Shown: one piece after another, positions 45,956 to 56,024 of the stretch
Layout: every line of letters starts with the position of its first letter
How positions within the stretch are numbered: position 1 is the first letter of the stretch
Assembly: GCF_019635935.1 (NCBI RefSeq)
Contig: NZ_JAHBYN010000001.1
Location: 1,981,501 to 2,045,500, forward strand
DNA: 64,000 nt
Origin: Parvibaculum sp.
GTDB taxonomy: Bacteria; Pseudomonadota; Alphaproteobacteria; Parvibaculales; Parvibaculaceae
Direction of reading: 5' to 3'
The notes under the pieces: model-generated
The model's input: the letters and a program-made list of their open reading frames with translations, nothing else
The model's database searches: none
What the model was told of the DNA's origin: nothing
Program-made: the position numbers and the translations under genes

Positions 45956-46786
45956 ATGTCCACCGCCGAACCCCTTCTGAAGTGTGCCGCCGAACCGTCG
46001 CTTGAAAGCCTGACCGGCCTCTGGCGGCGCTCGCTGATCCGCTGGCCGGACGGGCGGCGCGACGAAACCTCCTGGGTCAACTGGCTGCAGGGGCCGGGCC
46101 TCTATCTCGATCTACGCCAGCCCGAACATCGCCCCGATTTCTCGCATGCCGCTTCGCTCTCGGATCTCGCGCCCGGCGATCTGGACTGGCTGGGGCGCCA
46201 GGAAGGCTTTGCCGGCGAACTCATCTATGAAGACGGTTGGTTCGAGTGGCGCCGCGACATCGACTTCCAGCCCGAGGCGATCTATTCCGACCGCGGCCGG
46301 CTATGGCTTGAAGACGGCGTGATGGTCGAGCAGGGCGCCGACATTCCCTATATCGAGCATTGGCACCGCGAGCCGGTCGGGCTGCGGCCCGCCTGGGCGA
46401 TGCGGCTCCGCGACCGCGCGACCGGGCAGAAGGCGGCGCTGATCCGCCTCGGCCATCTCTTCATGTATGCGCGCGATCGCGCCGTCGCGCCGCCGCCGCA
46501 TCTGCATTTGCGCGACTGCGTGGCGGGCGCCGCGACACTCGATGCGGCGCGCGCGCTTGTCGATTGCGAGATTTCGCAAGGCGCGGTGACGAGCGCCGGC
46601 TGGATTGTGCAGCGCTCGACATTGCCGTTCCGCGAAGGCAAGCCGCTGGCGCCGGCGCTCGGGCAATCGACGCTTGCGACCGCCGACACCGATGCCGGCG
46701 GAAGGGCGATGGCGCGCCATTGGGAAATCGCCGACCTACGCGGCATGCCGGATTTCGATGCCGCGCCGAACGAGGAATTGTCATGA
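45956..46786 (+). CDS. Conserved hypothetical, possibly HRI1-like
   Basis: 276 residues, hydrophilic, no signal or membrane helix. GLWRRSLIRWPDGRRD and WLQGPGLYLDLRQP, followed by IPYIEHWHRE near the middle, recall the bacterial HRI1/lipocalin-like beta-barrel family; I hold that only as an analogy. Trp-rich. Its stop overlaps the ATG of the dioxygenase gene (ATGA) and the two are surely co-transcribed. It may bind a ligand related to that enzyme. Function unknown. Confidence 0.7.
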   Translation: MSTAEPLLKCAAEPSLESLTGLWRRSLIRWPDGRRDETSWVNWLQGPGLYLDLRQPEHRPDFSHAASLSDLAPGDLDWLGRQEGFAGELIYEDGWFEWRRDIDFQPEAIYSDRGRLWLEDGVMVEQGADIPYIEHWHREPVGLRPAWAMRLRDRATGQKAALIRLGHLFMYARDRAVAPPPHLHLRDCVAGAATLDAARALVDCEISQGAVTSAGWIVQRSTLPFREGKPLAPALGQSTLATADTDAGGRAMARHWEIADLRGMPDFDAAPNEELS

Positions 46787-47859
46787 GCGAGACCGAAGCA
46801 AAGGGAACGGCCTTCACCCGCATCCCGGTCGTCGACATCGCGCCGCTGTTCTCGGACGACGTTGAAGCCAAACGCAAGGTCGCCGCCGAAATGGCCGACG
46901 CCGCCGGCAATGTCGGTTTTCTCTATGTGACGGGCCACGGCATTCCGCGCGCGGCGATCGAAAAGCTCGAAGCCCGCGCCGCGGAATTTTTCGCCGAACC
47001 GCTCGAACGAAAGATGGAACTCTACATCGGCAAGTCGCGCGCCCATCGCGGCTATGTGCCGACCGGCGAGGAAGGTTTCTACGACGGCACCGATCCATCG
47101 AAGATCGACAAGAAGGAAGCCTTCGATCTTTCGATTGAATTGCCGGACGACGATCCCGACCATGTTGCGGGCTACCGGATGCTCGGCCCGAACCAGTGGC
47201 CCGCCGCGCGCCCGGAGATGCAACGCGACGTCTATGAATACTACAAATGCGCGACGGCGCTCGGTCATACCATCTTTCGCGGCTTCGCGCTGGCGCTCGG
47301 TCTCGACGAGAATTATTTCGAGAGCCTGCTGACGAAGCCGCCCTCGCAATTGCGGCTGGTTCACTATCCGGCCGACCCGGCGCGCGCGCCAATTGAAGAA
47401 AAGAGGGCCGAATGGGGCATCAGCGCCCATACCGATTATGAATGCTTCACCATCCTTCATGTAACGGCGCCGGGCCTCGAGGTGATGAATGCCGAAGGGC
47501 GCTGGATCGACGCGCCGCCCGTCGAAGGCGCCTTCGTCATCAATATCGGCGATATGCTGGAAGCGATGACCAATGGCCGCTTCATCGCGACGTCGCACCG
47601 CGTGCGCAACGTGGCGGAAGAGCGTTATTCGTTTCCGCTCTTCTGCGCCGTCGACTACGACACGCTAATCGAGCCGCTGCCGCAATTCATCGACGGCGAG
47701 GCGCGCTACCCGTCCTATGTCGCCGGCGATCATTTGGTGACGCAGACGATGCGGACTTTCGGCTATCTAAAGAAACTCGTCGCCGAGGGAACGCTCGCGC
47801 TCCCCGAAAGAGAAGGCCACGCAACGGCCTTTGGCCGCAAGGAACGCGAACCGGCGTGA
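46783..47859 (+). CDS. Isopenicillin N synthase-family Fe(II)/2-oxoglutarate dioxygenase
   Basis: 358 residues from ATG 46783 (GAGGAA five bases upstream). The DIOX_N half begins IPVVDIAPLF and ends near 100; the catalytic half has Fe ligands His216 and Asp218 (HTDYE) and His272 (TSHRV), and the co-substrate-binding Arg281-x-Ser283. The family oxidises small molecules, using 2-oxoglutarate in most members. Coupled to the HRI1-like gene and near a LysR gene. Substrate unknown. Confidence 0.92.
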   Translation: MSETEAKGTAFTRIPVVDIAPLFSDDVEAKRKVAAEMADAAGNVGFLYVTGHGIPRAAIEKLEARAAEFFAEPLERKMELYIGKSRAHRGYVPTGEEGFYDGTDPSKIDKKEAFDLSIELPDDDPDHVAGYRMLGPNQWPAARPEMQRDVYEYYKCATALGHTIFRGFALALGLDENYFESLLTKPPSQLRLVHYPADPARAPIEEKRAEWGISAHTDYECFTILHVTAPGLEVMNAEGRWIDAPPVEGAFVINIGDMLEAMTNGRFIATSHRVRNVAEERYSFPLFCAVDYDTLIEPLPQFIDGEARYPSYVAGDHLVTQTMRTFGYLKKLVAEGTLALPEREGHATAFGRKEREPA

Positions 47860-47865
47860 GACGCT

Positions 47866-49173
47866 TCAGAGAATGAACTTCGACAGGTCGGCATTGCGCG
47901 ACAGGTCGCCGACATGTTTCTGCACGTAAGGCGCGTCGACCGTCACCGTTTCGCCCGTACGGTCGGTGGCGCCGAAGCTGATCTCGTCGAGCACACGCTC
48001 CATGACCGTGTGAAGCCGCCGCGCGCCGATATTCTCGACCGTCGCATTGACCGTCGCGGCGATGTCGGCGATGGCGTCGATCCCCTCATCGGTGAAGTTG
48101 AGCGTCACACCTTCGGTTTCCATCAGCGCCACATATTGCTTGATCAGGCTCGCCTCGGGCTCGGTCAGCACGCGGCGCAGCTCATCCTTGCCGAGCGCTT
48201 TCAGCTCGACGCGGATCGGCAGCCGCCCCTGCAGCTCCGGCAACAGGTCGGACGGCTTGGCGATATGGAAGGCGCCCGACGCGATGAAAAGAATGTGATC
48301 GGTTTTGACCGCGCCATGCTTGGTCGAGACGGTCGTGCCCTCGATCAGCGGCAGCAGGTCGCGCTGCACGCCTTCGCGGCTGACATCGCCGCCCTGCCGC
48401 TCGGCGCGCGCGCAGATCTTGTCGACCTCGTCGAGAAAGACGATGCCGTTCTGTTCGACGGCGGTGATGGCTTCCTGCGTCACCTGTTCCTGATCGAGCA
48501 GCTTGTCGCCCTCTTCGGCCACCAGCACGTCATAGCTGTCGCGCACGTTCATGCGGCGCGTCTTGGTGCGACCGCCAAAGGCCTTGCCCATGATATCGCC
48601 GAGATTGATCATGCCGACCTGGCTGCCCGGCATGCCCGGAATGTCGAATGACGGCATGCCGCCGCCGCTGTCGGAAACCTCGACCTCGATTTCCTTGTCG
48701 TCGAGTTCGCCGGCGCGGAGCTTGCGGCGAAAGCTTTCGCGCGTCGCCTCGCTGGCATTGGCGCCGACCAGCGCATCGAGCACGCGGGCTTCGGCGCCAA
48801 GATGCGCTTTCGCCTCGACATCCTTGCGCTTCTTCGTGCGCGTCATGGCGATGGCGATTTCAACGAGATCGCGGATGATCTGTTCGACATCGCGGCCGAC
48901 ATAGCCGACTTCGGTGAATTTCGTCGCCTCGACCTTGATGAAGGGCGCTTCGGCGAGCCGCGCCAGACGGCGCGAGATTTCGGTCTTGCCGACGCCGGTC
49001 GGCCCGATCATCAGGATGTTCTTCGGCAGAACTTCCTCGCGCAGATTGTCCGGCAGTTGCTGCCGCCGCCAGCGGTTGCGAAGCGCGATGGCAACGGCGC
49101 GCTTGGCGTCGCGCTGGCCGACAATATAGCGGTCGAGTTCGGAAACGATCTCGCGGGGCGAAAAACTGGTCAT
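47866..49173 (-). CDS. hslU: HslU ATPase subunit of the HslUV protease
   Basis: 435 residues. Walker [10 protein letters not shown] (57-65), Walker [10 protein letters not shown], and a C terminus ending SKFIL as needed to activate HslV. It unfolds and feeds substrates to the peptidase. An I-domain region lies at about 110-240. It is 42 bases downstream of hslV. It converges on the dioxygenase gene, six bases from its stop. Confidence 0.97.
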   Translation of the reverse strand: MTSFSPREIVSELDRYIVGQRDAKRAVAIALRNRWRRQQLPDNLREEVLPKNILMIGPTGVGKTEISRRLARLAEAPFIKVEATKFTEVGYVGRDVEQIIRDLVEIAIAMTRTKKRKDVEAKAHLGAEARVLDALVGANASEATRESFRRKLRAGELDDKEIEVEVSDSGGGMPSFDIPGMPGSQVGMINLGDIMGKAFGGRTKTRRMNVRDSYDVLVAEEGDKLLDQEQVTQEAITAVEQNGIVFLDEVDKICARAERQGGDVSREGVQRDLLPLIEGTTVSTKHGAVKTDHILFIASGAFHIAKPSDLLPELQGRLPIRVELKALGKDELRRVLTEPEASLIKQYVALMETEGVTLNFTDEGIDAIADIAATVNATVENIGARRLHTVMERVLDEISFGATDRTGETVTVDAPYVQKHVGDLSRNADLSKFIL

Positions 49174-49215
49174 GCGGGAAAACGAAACTCCGGTCGGTAA
49201 GGCGGGAAGGTACGG

Positions 49216-49767
49216 TCAGGCCTCGATGACCTCGACCGTCAGATTGTTGTTGGTGTAGACGCAGATATCGGCCGCAATGCCCATCGCCTTGCGCACGATC
49301 GCCTCGGCGTCGAGATCCATGTCGGCAAGGGCGCGCGCGGCGGCCAGCGCATAATTGCCGCCCGAGCCGATGCCGACCACGCCCGCTTCCGGTTCGAGTA
49401 CGTCGCCATTGCCGGTCAGCACCAGCGTCACTTGCGCGTCGGCGACGATCATCATTGCCTCGAGCCGGCGCAGATATTTGTCGGTGCGCCAGTCCTTGGC
49501 GAGCTCCACGCAGGCCCGCATCAGCTGACCCGGATATTGCTCGATCTTGGCTTCCAACCGCTCGAACAGCGTCATCGCATCGGCGGTCGCGCCGGCGAAA
49601 CCGGCGATCACGTCGCCCTTGCCGAGCGGCCGCACCTTGCGTGCATTGCCCTTCATGATCGTGTCGCCCATCGACACCTGCCCGTCGCCGGCGATCGCGA
49701 CCCGGCCCGCCTTGCGCACCGAAAGGATCGTTGTGCCGTGCCAGTTGATCGGGTCGTGCGGGGCCAT
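49216..49767 (-). CDS. hslV: HslV peptidase subunit
   Basis: 183 residues. The N-terminal prepeptide leads to [11 protein letters not shown], where Thr of GTT is the nucleophile after removal of the prefix. GDGQVSMG and [14 protein letters not shown] are further motifs, and the C terminus is conserved. It forms a dodecamer with HslU. Transcribed with hslU; the divergent flavoprotein gene starts 145 bases away. Confidence 0.97.
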   Translation of the reverse strand: MAPHDPINWHGTTILSVRKAGRVAIAGDGQVSMGDTIMKGNARKVRPLGKGDVIAGFAGATADAMTLFERLEAKIEQYPGQLMRACVELAKDWRTDKYLRRLEAMMIVADAQVTLVLTGNGDVLEPEAGVVGIGSGGNYALAAARALADMDLDAEAIVRKAMGIAADICVYTNNNLTVEVIEA

Positions 49768-49912
49768 ATCTATTCCTGTCGGCTGCTTGTCGGGATTGCC
49801 GCTACCATGTGGCGGCTTCGCGCCATAGGGTCAAGCCCGGCGGGCAGACGGGTTGGCGCCCGTTTGTTGCAAGTGATAATCTTTCTCAAATCATATTCGC
49901 TGGGAGATTCCA

Positions 49913-50530
49913 ATGGCCGGTCCTTTGAAAACCGAGGAAGCGCTGCGCACGGTTTATCCGGAACCTTCGGGCGGGGCGCTCGGCAAGCAGCTCGATTTCA
50001 TCGATCCGCATTCGCGCCGCTTCATCGAGCTTTCGCCCTTCCTCTGCATCGGCTCCAGCCGGCCGGACGGGCTCGCCGATGTGTCGCCCCGGGGCGGCGA
50101 GCCGGGCTTCGTCCATGTGCTCGACGAGCGCCGCCTCGCCATGCCCGACCGGCCCGGCAACAACCGCCTCGACACGCTGACCAATATCGCCCATGCGCCG
50201 GCGGTTGGCCTCCTGTTCTTCCTGCCCGGTTTCGAGGAAATGCTGCGCATCAACGGCCTGGCCACGACGTCCGTGGAGCCCGACCTGATGGCCCGCCTCA
50301 CGGTCGACGGCAAGCCGCCCCGCTCGGTCCTGGTGGTCGAAGTGAAGGAGGTCTATCTGCACTGCACCAAGGCGCTGAAGCGCTCCGGGCTCTGGAACCA
50401 AGAAAATCATGTACCGCGGACGGCGCTGCCGAGCTTCGGCGAGATGCTGCGCGACCAGATGAAGCTCGATGTCGCCCCGGCCCTGATCGACACGGCGCTC
50501 GAGGACGACGCGAAGAAGAACCTCTATTGA
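49913..50530 (+). CDS. MSMEG_1061-type FMN flavoprotein (pyridoxamine phosphate oxidase fold)
   Basis: 205 residues. The split-barrel PPOX fold with FLCIGSSRPDGLADVSPRGG, LTNIAHAPAVGLLFFLPG and LRINGLA matches the MSMEG_1061 family annotated FMN-dependent. It may reduce or oxidise a small substrate or bind F420/FMN; no specific function. Ahead of the histidine block; a 291-base AT-rich region separates it from hisB. Confidence 0.82.
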   Translation: MAGPLKTEEALRTVYPEPSGGALGKQLDFIDPHSRRFIELSPFLCIGSSRPDGLADVSPRGGEPGFVHVLDERRLAMPDRPGNNRLDTLTNIAHAPAVGLLFFLPGFEEMLRINGLATTSVEPDLMARLTVDGKPPRSVLVVEVKEVYLHCTKALKRSGLWNQENHVPRTALPSFGEMLRDQMKLDVAPALIDTALEDDAKKNLY

Positions 50531-50821
50531 AGCCCACACCCTAACAATATCTGGTAGGCGACGATTAACCGAATACTAGGAAAGATTAATAGCTGCAATT
50601 CGATTCAATGACTTAACGCCACAGATGCATGGAAAAACGCAATTACTTAAAGTAATATGTGAGACGAACAGGCTTTTATTGGTTAACGTCCTGTAAGTCT
50701 TTGTGATTCAAATTGAATAGCCACTTTAACGGGAAAGCCGGGCCGCGTCGGGGCTTTACGCTGGCCCGTCCCTGCGCTCCCTGCTAAAAGCCCGCTGAAA
50801 TCACGCCGCCGGAAAATCGAA
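50531..50821. other. AT-rich intergenic region before hisB
   Basis: The first 190 bases are strikingly AT-richer than the rest. Palindromes are ATTACTT-A-AAGTAAT (50642-50656) and ATTCAA-A-TTGAAT (50706-50718). A possible AAAGCC/GGCTTT stem follows near 50734-50757. TTAA/TTAAC is frequent. No His-rich leader peptide is visible, so classical his attenuation is not supported. It likely contains the hisB promoter and an operator. Confidence 0.55.
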
Positions 50822-51424
50822 ATGTCCGCATCCCGCACCGCCAGGCTCGAACGCCAGACCAAGGAGACCTCGATTTCGGTCGCCCTCGACCTCGACGGCA
50901 AGGGCGAATACGACATCGAGACCGGCATCGGCTTTCTCGACCACATGCTCGAGCAGCTTTCGCGCCATTCGCTGATGGACCTCAAGGTCCGCGCCAAGGG
51001 CGACCTTCACATCGATTTCCACCACACGACCGAGGACACCGGCATCGTCATCGGCGAGGCCGTGCGCCAGGCGCTGGGCGACTTCAAGGGCATCCGCCGC
51101 TACGCAACGGCCGTCATCCCGATGGACGAAACCTGTACGCGCGTCTCGATCGACGTGTCGCAGCGCCCCTACCTGATCTGGAAGGTCAACTTCACCAAGC
51201 CGAAGCTCGGCGATATGGACACAGAGCTTTTCAAGGAATGGTTCCAGGCCTTCGCCCAGAACGCCGGCATCACGCTGCACATCGAAAACATGTATGGCGA
51301 GAACAACCATCACATCGTCGAAAGCTGCTTCAAGGGACTTGCCCGGGCATTGCGCGAGGCGGTCGAGATCGACCCGCGCGCATCGACGCAAATTCCCTCG
51401 ACCAAGGGCAAGCTCGGAAGCTGA
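50822..51424 (+). CDS. hisB: Imidazoleglycerol-phosphate dehydratase
   Basis: 200 residues, the monofunctional IGPD form. Manganese-binding repeats are [24 protein letters not shown] and [10 protein letters not shown]. It makes imidazoleacetol phosphate in histidine synthesis. First gene of hisB-DUF2628-hisH-hisA-hisF. Confidence 0.97.
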   Translation: MSASRTARLERQTKETSISVALDLDGKGEYDIETGIGFLDHMLEQLSRHSLMDLKVRAKGDLHIDFHHTTEDTGIVIGEAVRQALGDFKGIRRYATAVIPMDETCTRVSIDVSQRPYLIWKVNFTKPKLGDMDTELFKEWFQAFAQNAGITLHIENMYGENNHHIVESCFKGLARALREAVEIDPRASTQIPSTKGKLGS

Positions 51425-51505
51425 CCGCTTTCCGGAACCGTCTGGCCTTTTCGCGCCGTCTGGCCTAGATAGGGGCCGAACGCAACGCCGCCCGGAACGG
51501 GCCCC

Positions 51506-51988
51506 ATGTCCATGCGCATCTACACGGTTCACGAGCTTCCCGGCGCCCCCCTCGACGGCGCCGGCATTGTGCTGGTCAAGGAGGGCTTCTCCGTCCCGGC
51601 CTTCGTTTTTTCATGGGCCTGGCTTCTCTGGCATCGCTTGTGGATCGCCGCCGCGCTCTGGATTGCCCTGATAATCGTCGTGTCGCTGGTCGCGCAAAAC
51701 CTCCTCGGCGCCGAAGGTGCGGCCATCTGCTCGCTGGCGCTGCAACTGATGCTCGGTTTCGAGGCCAACGACATTCGCCGCTGGACGCTGGCGCGCAAGG
51801 GCTACCGGATGGTCGACCTTGCCGGCGGCGGCAATCTCGAAGAAGCCGAGCGGGCCTTCTTCGCCAAATGGGACCGGCCGCTCAATGTCGCGCCCGCGCC
51901 GCCGCCGAAGCGCGTTTGGGGGCGGCGCGCCGAAACCGCGGCGAAGCCGGACGACGTTCTCGGCCTCTTTCCGAAGGCGGGAGGCTAG
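51506..51988 (+). CDS. DUF2628 membrane protein
   Basis: 160 residues. VKEGFSVPAFVFSWAWLLW, then a hydrophobic pair (LWIALIIVVSLVAQNLL and LALQLMLGFEANDIRRWTL) and a Pro/Lys tail PAPPPKRVWGRR. It is the DUF2628 family often seen between hisB and hisH in Hyphomicrobiales. No link to histidine is known. Its stop is six bases before the hisH start. Confidence 0.85.
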   Translation: MSMRIYTVHELPGAPLDGAGIVLVKEGFSVPAFVFSWAWLLWHRLWIAAALWIALIIVVSLVAQNLLGAEGAAICSLALQLMLGFEANDIRRWTLARKGYRMVDLAGGGNLEEAERAFFAKWDRPLNVAPAPPPKRVWGRRAETAAKPDDVLGLFPKAGG

Positions 51989-51994
51989 CGTCCC

Positions 51995-52645
51995 GTGAAA
52001 GTCGCGATCATCGACTACGGCTCGGGCAATCTGCGTTCGGCGGCCAAGGCCTTCGAGCGCGCGGCCCGCGACAACGCCATTGTGGCGGATGTTCTGGTCA
52101 CAAGCGATCCCGACGCTGTGCGCGGCGCCGACCGCGTCGTCTTGCCGGGAGTCGGCGCTTTCGGCGATTGCCGCGCCGGATTGCATGCTGTCTCCGGCAT
52201 GGTCGAGGCGCTGACCGAAGCCGTGCAACGCGACGCCAAACCCTTTTTCGGCATCTGCGTCGGCATGCAGTTGATGGCCGCGCGCGGTCTCGAACACGGG
52301 CAGCATGAAGGCCTCGGCTGGATCGACGGCGACGTCGTGGTGATGAAGCCCGATGATGCGGCGCTCAAGATCCCGCATATGGGCTGGAACACGCTGACGC
52401 AAACCCGGCCGCACATCCTGCTCGACGGCATCGAAACCGGCGAGGCGGGCCTGCATGCCTATTTCGTCCACTCCTATTTCCTCGATGCGAAATCGGAAGA
52501 GGACGTGCTTGCCCGCACCGACTACGGCGGACCCGTCACCGCGATGGTCGCGAAAAACAACATGGTCGGCGCGCAGTTCCACCCCGAAAAGAGCCAGACG
52601 CTGGGTCTGGCGCTGATCGGAAACTTCTTGAAGTGGCGACCATGA
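51995..52645 (+). CDS. hisH: Imidazole glycerol phosphate synthase, glutaminase subunit
   Basis: 216 residues starting at GTG 51995 with GGGAGG upstream. Class I glutamine amidotransferase: Cys88 in GICVGMQ, His196 and Glu198 in FHPEKS. It supplies ammonia to HisF. The stop TGA overlaps the hisA ATG (ATGA). Confidence 0.97.
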   Translation: MKVAIIDYGSGNLRSAAKAFERAARDNAIVADVLVTSDPDAVRGADRVVLPGVGAFGDCRAGLHAVSGMVEALTEAVQRDAKPFFGICVGMQLMAARGLEHGQHEGLGWIDGDVVVMKPDDAALKIPHMGWNTLTQTRPHILLDGIETGEAGLHAYFVHSYFLDAKSEEDVLARTDYGGPVTAMVAKNNMVGAQFHPEKSQTLGLALIGNFLKWRP

Positions 52646-53379
52646 TCCTGTTTCCGGCCATCGATCTGAAAGACGGACAATGTGTGCGCCTCGTTCACGG
52701 GCTGATGGACAAGGCGACCGTCTTCAACGACGACCCGGCGGCGCAGGCGCGCGCCTTCGAGCAGGCGGGCTTTGAGTATCTGCATATCGTCGATCTCAAC
52801 GGCGCCTTTGCCGGCGCCCCGGTCAATGCCGCGGCGGTCGAAAGCATTCTGGCCGCGATCAAGATGCCGGCGCAGCTCGGCGGCGGCATCCGCGATCTCG
52901 CAACCATCGAGATGTGGCTCGCCAGGGGCATCGCCCGCGTCATCATCGGCACGGCGGCGGTCAAGAACCCGGCGCTTGTGATCGAGGCCTGCCGGAAATT
53001 TCCCGGCCGCATTGCCGTCGGCCTCGATGCGAAGGGCGGCCGTGTGGCGACCGAAGGCTGGGCCGATGTCTCCGACCTCACCGTGCTCGACATGGCGCGC
53101 CGCTTCGAGGATGCAGGCGTCGCCGCCATCATCTATACCGACATCGACCGCGACGGCGCGCTGGAAGGGCTGAACATCGAGGCGACGGTGGCGCTCGCCA
53201 ATGCGATTTCGATCCCGGTTATCGCCTCGGGCGGTCTCTCCTCGATCGACGACGTGAGGAAACTTCTGGCCGCCGACACGACGAACATCGAAGGCGCGAT
53301 TTCAGGCCGCGCGCTTTACGACGGCCGCCTCGACCCGAAGGAAGTATTGGCGCTGCTGAAGGAGGGGGCGCGATGCTGA
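52642..53379 (+). CDS. hisA: ProFAR isomerase (phosphoribosylformimino-AICAR-P isomerase)
   Basis: 245 residues from ATG 52642; an in-frame GTG lies at 52633. TIM barrel with Asp8 in [15 protein letters not shown] and [10 protein letters not shown], and VIASGGLSS, all HisA motifs. Overlaps hisF by seven bases. Confidence 0.97.
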   Translation: MILFPAIDLKDGQCVRLVHGLMDKATVFNDDPAAQARAFEQAGFEYLHIVDLNGAFAGAPVNAAAVESILAAIKMPAQLGGGIRDLATIEMWLARGIARVIIGTAAVKNPALVIEACRKFPGRIAVGLDAKGGRVATEGWADVSDLTVLDMARRFEDAGVAAIIYTDIDRDGALEGLNIEATVALANAISIPVIASGGLSSIDDVRKLLAADTTNIEGAISGRALYDGRLDPKEVLALLKEGARC

Positions 53380-54131
53380 AAGCGCGCGTCATTCCCTGCC
53401 TCGATGTGAAAGACGGCCGCGTCGTCAAGGGCGTCAATTTCGTCGACCTGCGCGATGCGGGCGACCCCGTCGAGGCCGCGCGCGCCTACGACGCCGCCGG
53501 CGCCGACGAGCTCACTTTTCTCGACATCACGGCAAGCCACGAGGAACGCGCGATTATTTTCGACGTGGTGCGCCGCACCGCCGAGCAATGTTTCATGCCG
53601 CTGACGGTGGGCGGCGGCGTCCGCACCATCGACGATGTGCGCAAGCTCCTGCTGGCGGGCGCCGACAAGGTGTCGATCATGACGGCCGCCGTTTTCGATC
53701 CCGACTTCGTGCGCGCCGCGTCGGAAAAATTCGGCAACCAGTGCATCGTCGTCGCCATCGACGCCAAACAGACCGGGCCCGGCAAATGGGAGATATTCAC
53801 CCATGGCGGGCGCAAGCCGACCGGCATCGACGCGGTTGAATATGCGGTGAAAGTGACCGAACTCGGCGCCGGCGAAATCCTGCTGACCTCGATGGACCGC
53901 GACGGCGCGAAAACCGGCTTCGACATCGCGCTGACCCGCGCCGTTTCGGATGCGGTTTCCGTCCCCGTCATCGCCTCGGGCGGCGTCGGCAACCTCGATC
54001 ATCTGGTCGAGGGCATCCGCGACGGCCACGCAAGCGCGGTACTGGCCGCTTCGATCTTCCATTTCGGCGAATATACGATCGGCGAGGCCAAGGCGCATAT
54101 GGCGGCGGCCGGTGTGCCGGTCCGGCTCTAG
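53373..54131 (+). CDS. hisF: Imidazole glycerol phosphate synthase, cyclase subunit
   Basis: 252 residues from ATG 53373, GGAGG upstream. Asp11 in [22 protein letters not shown], and [13 protein letters not shown] and VIASGGVG. Forms the complex with HisH. Last gene of the tight his run; two unrelated genes stand between it and hisE. Confidence 0.97.
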   Translation: MLKARVIPCLDVKDGRVVKGVNFVDLRDAGDPVEAARAYDAAGADELTFLDITASHEERAIIFDVVRRTAEQCFMPLTVGGGVRTIDDVRKLLLAGADKVSIMTAAVFDPDFVRAASEKFGNQCIVVAIDAKQTGPGKWEIFTHGGRKPTGIDAVEYAVKVTELGAGEILLTSMDRDGAKTGFDIALTRAVSDAVSVPVIASGGVGNLDHLVEGIRDGHASAVLAASIFHFGEYTIGEAKAHMAAAGVPVRL

Positions 54132-54325
54132 GCCGGATTCAACATCTTGTATGTGCCGCTGCGATTATATCAATCATCCTGTGGACAAATGTCGCAGCGT
54201 CGGCATGACGCGTCGAAGTCTCAAATGTGACAATTGCGCGTCGCGATGCGGCCCGGCAGAATAAGCATTGGTTGCGTATCGGCGTGATACTTCACCCCCG
54301 GGGAGCGGCGCGAAGCGGCAACTGC

Positions 54326-55855
54326 ATGTCTGACCGTGAAATCGAACTGAAGCTGGTCTGCGAACCCGCCGAGCTGGAACGCCTTCGCCGTGCGCCGGCC
54401 TTGAGCCGGATGAAGAGCGGTCGCGCCAGCGGCAAGCATTTGCATTCGGTTTACTTCGACACCGACGATCTGGCGCTGGGCGATCACGGGCTGGCCTTGC
54501 GGCTGCGCCGCTCGGGCGGCGCCTGCACACAAACGCTGAAAACCGAAAACGGCCACTCCGGCGAACAGACAGGCGCGCTCGCGCGCGACACCGGCGAATA
54601 CGAAGCGCGGCTGCCGCGCGGCGCCGCCGGCCCCGATCTCAACAAGTTGCCCGCCGGCCTGAAATCGCGCATCCAGAAACTTGCCGACGGCCGCCCGATT
54701 GCGCCCCGCCTCGTCAGCGACATCCGCCGCACCGTGCACAATCTGACAACGCCCCAGGGCGACGTCATCGAACTCGCGCTCGACAAGGGCGCGCTGCGCG
54801 CCGGCAAGGCGAAGGAACTTCCGGTCAGCGAAATCGAACTGGAACTGAAGGAAGGTTCGCCCGAGAGCCTCTATCGTCTGGCGCTCGATCTCAACGACAT
54901 TGCGGCGCTGCGCGTCGGTTTCGAGAGCAAGTCGGAACGCGGCTTCGCGCTTCTGCGGCCGCGCACGCCCGCGGCCGTCAAGGCCGAGACATTGACGCTC
55001 GCGCCGGACGCAACGCTCGAAGACGTTTATGCGACCGTGCTGCGCCATTGCCTGGTTCATCTGACATCGAACGAAACGGCGACCGTCGAGGCGCGACTGC
55101 CCGAAGCGTTGCATCAGATGCGGGTGGCGCTGCGCCGCGCGCGCTCGGCGCTGGCCGTCTTCCGCCCCGCGATCGGTGGTGGCATGGCCGACCGGCTGGC
55201 CGAGGAAGCGAAGTGGCTGGCCAACGAACTTGGGCCGGCGCGCGACTTCGACGTTTTCGTCGGCGAAATTCTCGCGCCCGTGACGCCGCGCGACGCCGGC
55301 CTGTCGCGGCTCGCCGCCCGCGCCGCCGCGGCGCGCGAGGAAGCATGGGACCGGGCATTGGCGGCAATCGCCTCGCGCCGCTACACGCGCTTCCTTCTCG
55401 AATACGGCCTCTTCCTTGCCGGCCGAGGCTGGCGCGTCAAGCGCAAGGCGCCGCGTCTGGCGCGCGCCTTCGCGGTCGAAGCGCTCGACCGCCGCCTCGC
55501 CAGCGTCGTCAAGCTCGGCCGCGAAATCGAAACGCTCGATCTTGAGAGCCGTCACGAGTTGCGCAAACGGCTGAAAAAATTTCGCTACGCGCTGCATTTC
55601 TTTTCGTCGCTTTTCGGCAGCGATGCGGCAAAGCCCTATGTCAAACATCTCTCGCAGCTTCAGGACGTGTTCGGCGGCCTGAACGATGTTGCGACAGCGC
55701 ATCTCATTCTCGATGGACCGCTCGCCGCCTCCGACAGCGCCGCGGCGGCGGCGCGCGTTTTCGCCTGGTCGGAAAAACGCGCCGCGAAGGACTGGAAGGG
55801 CGCGCTCCGGCTGTGGCGGCGCTTCCGCGAGGCCGACGCTTTCTGGCGGGACTGA
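54326..55855 (+). CDS. CYTH-CHAD domain protein, inorganic triphosphatase-like
   Basis: 509 residues from ATG 54326. The N-terminal CYTH domain has the EIELKL signature (E-x-E-x-K) and the CHAD half (about 250-500) has ALHQMRVALRRARSAL and ELRKRLKKFRYALHF with conserved basic/His residues for polyphosphate. CYTH enzymes cleave inorganic triphosphate; CHAD targets polyphosphate. An extension upstream to 54227 is not supported. Sits inside the histidine block after hisF. Confidence 0.93.
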   Translation: MSDREIELKLVCEPAELERLRRAPALSRMKSGRASGKHLHSVYFDTDDLALGDHGLALRLRRSGGACTQTLKTENGHSGEQTGALARDTGEYEARLPRGAAGPDLNKLPAGLKSRIQKLADGRPIAPRLVSDIRRTVHNLTTPQGDVIELALDKGALRAGKAKELPVSEIELELKEGSPESLYRLALDLNDIAALRVGFESKSERGFALLRPRTPAAVKAETLTLAPDATLEDVYATVLRHCLVHLTSNETATVEARLPEALHQMRVALRRARSALAVFRPAIGGGMADRLAEEAKWLANELGPARDFDVFVGEILAPVTPRDAGLSRLAARAAAAREEAWDRALAAIASRRYTRFLLEYGLFLAGRGWRVKRKAPRLARAFAVEALDRRLASVVKLGREIETLDLESRHELRKRLKKFRYALHFFSSLFGSDAAKPYVKHLSQLQDVFGGLNDVATAHLILDGPLAASDSAAAAARVFAWSEKRAAKDWKGALRLWRRFREADAFWRD

Positions 55856-56024
55856 CTTCCCCGCCACTGTCCCGAAGCGGCACGAAGAAAAACAGCGATT
55901 TCGCGACTTTTCGACCGATTGCACCGCACCGTTAAGCAAATGTGAAAAGAGCCGGGCTAGCATCGCGGTCCGGGTTGAACGCCGCGCGCCGCGCGGCGAT
56001 GTTGCATGCGAGGGTCGTGTATCG

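Noticed and set aside
50734..50757. Histidine attenuator before hisB
   Set aside because: A short AAAGCC/GGCTTT stem exists, but no leader peptide with His codons precedes it.
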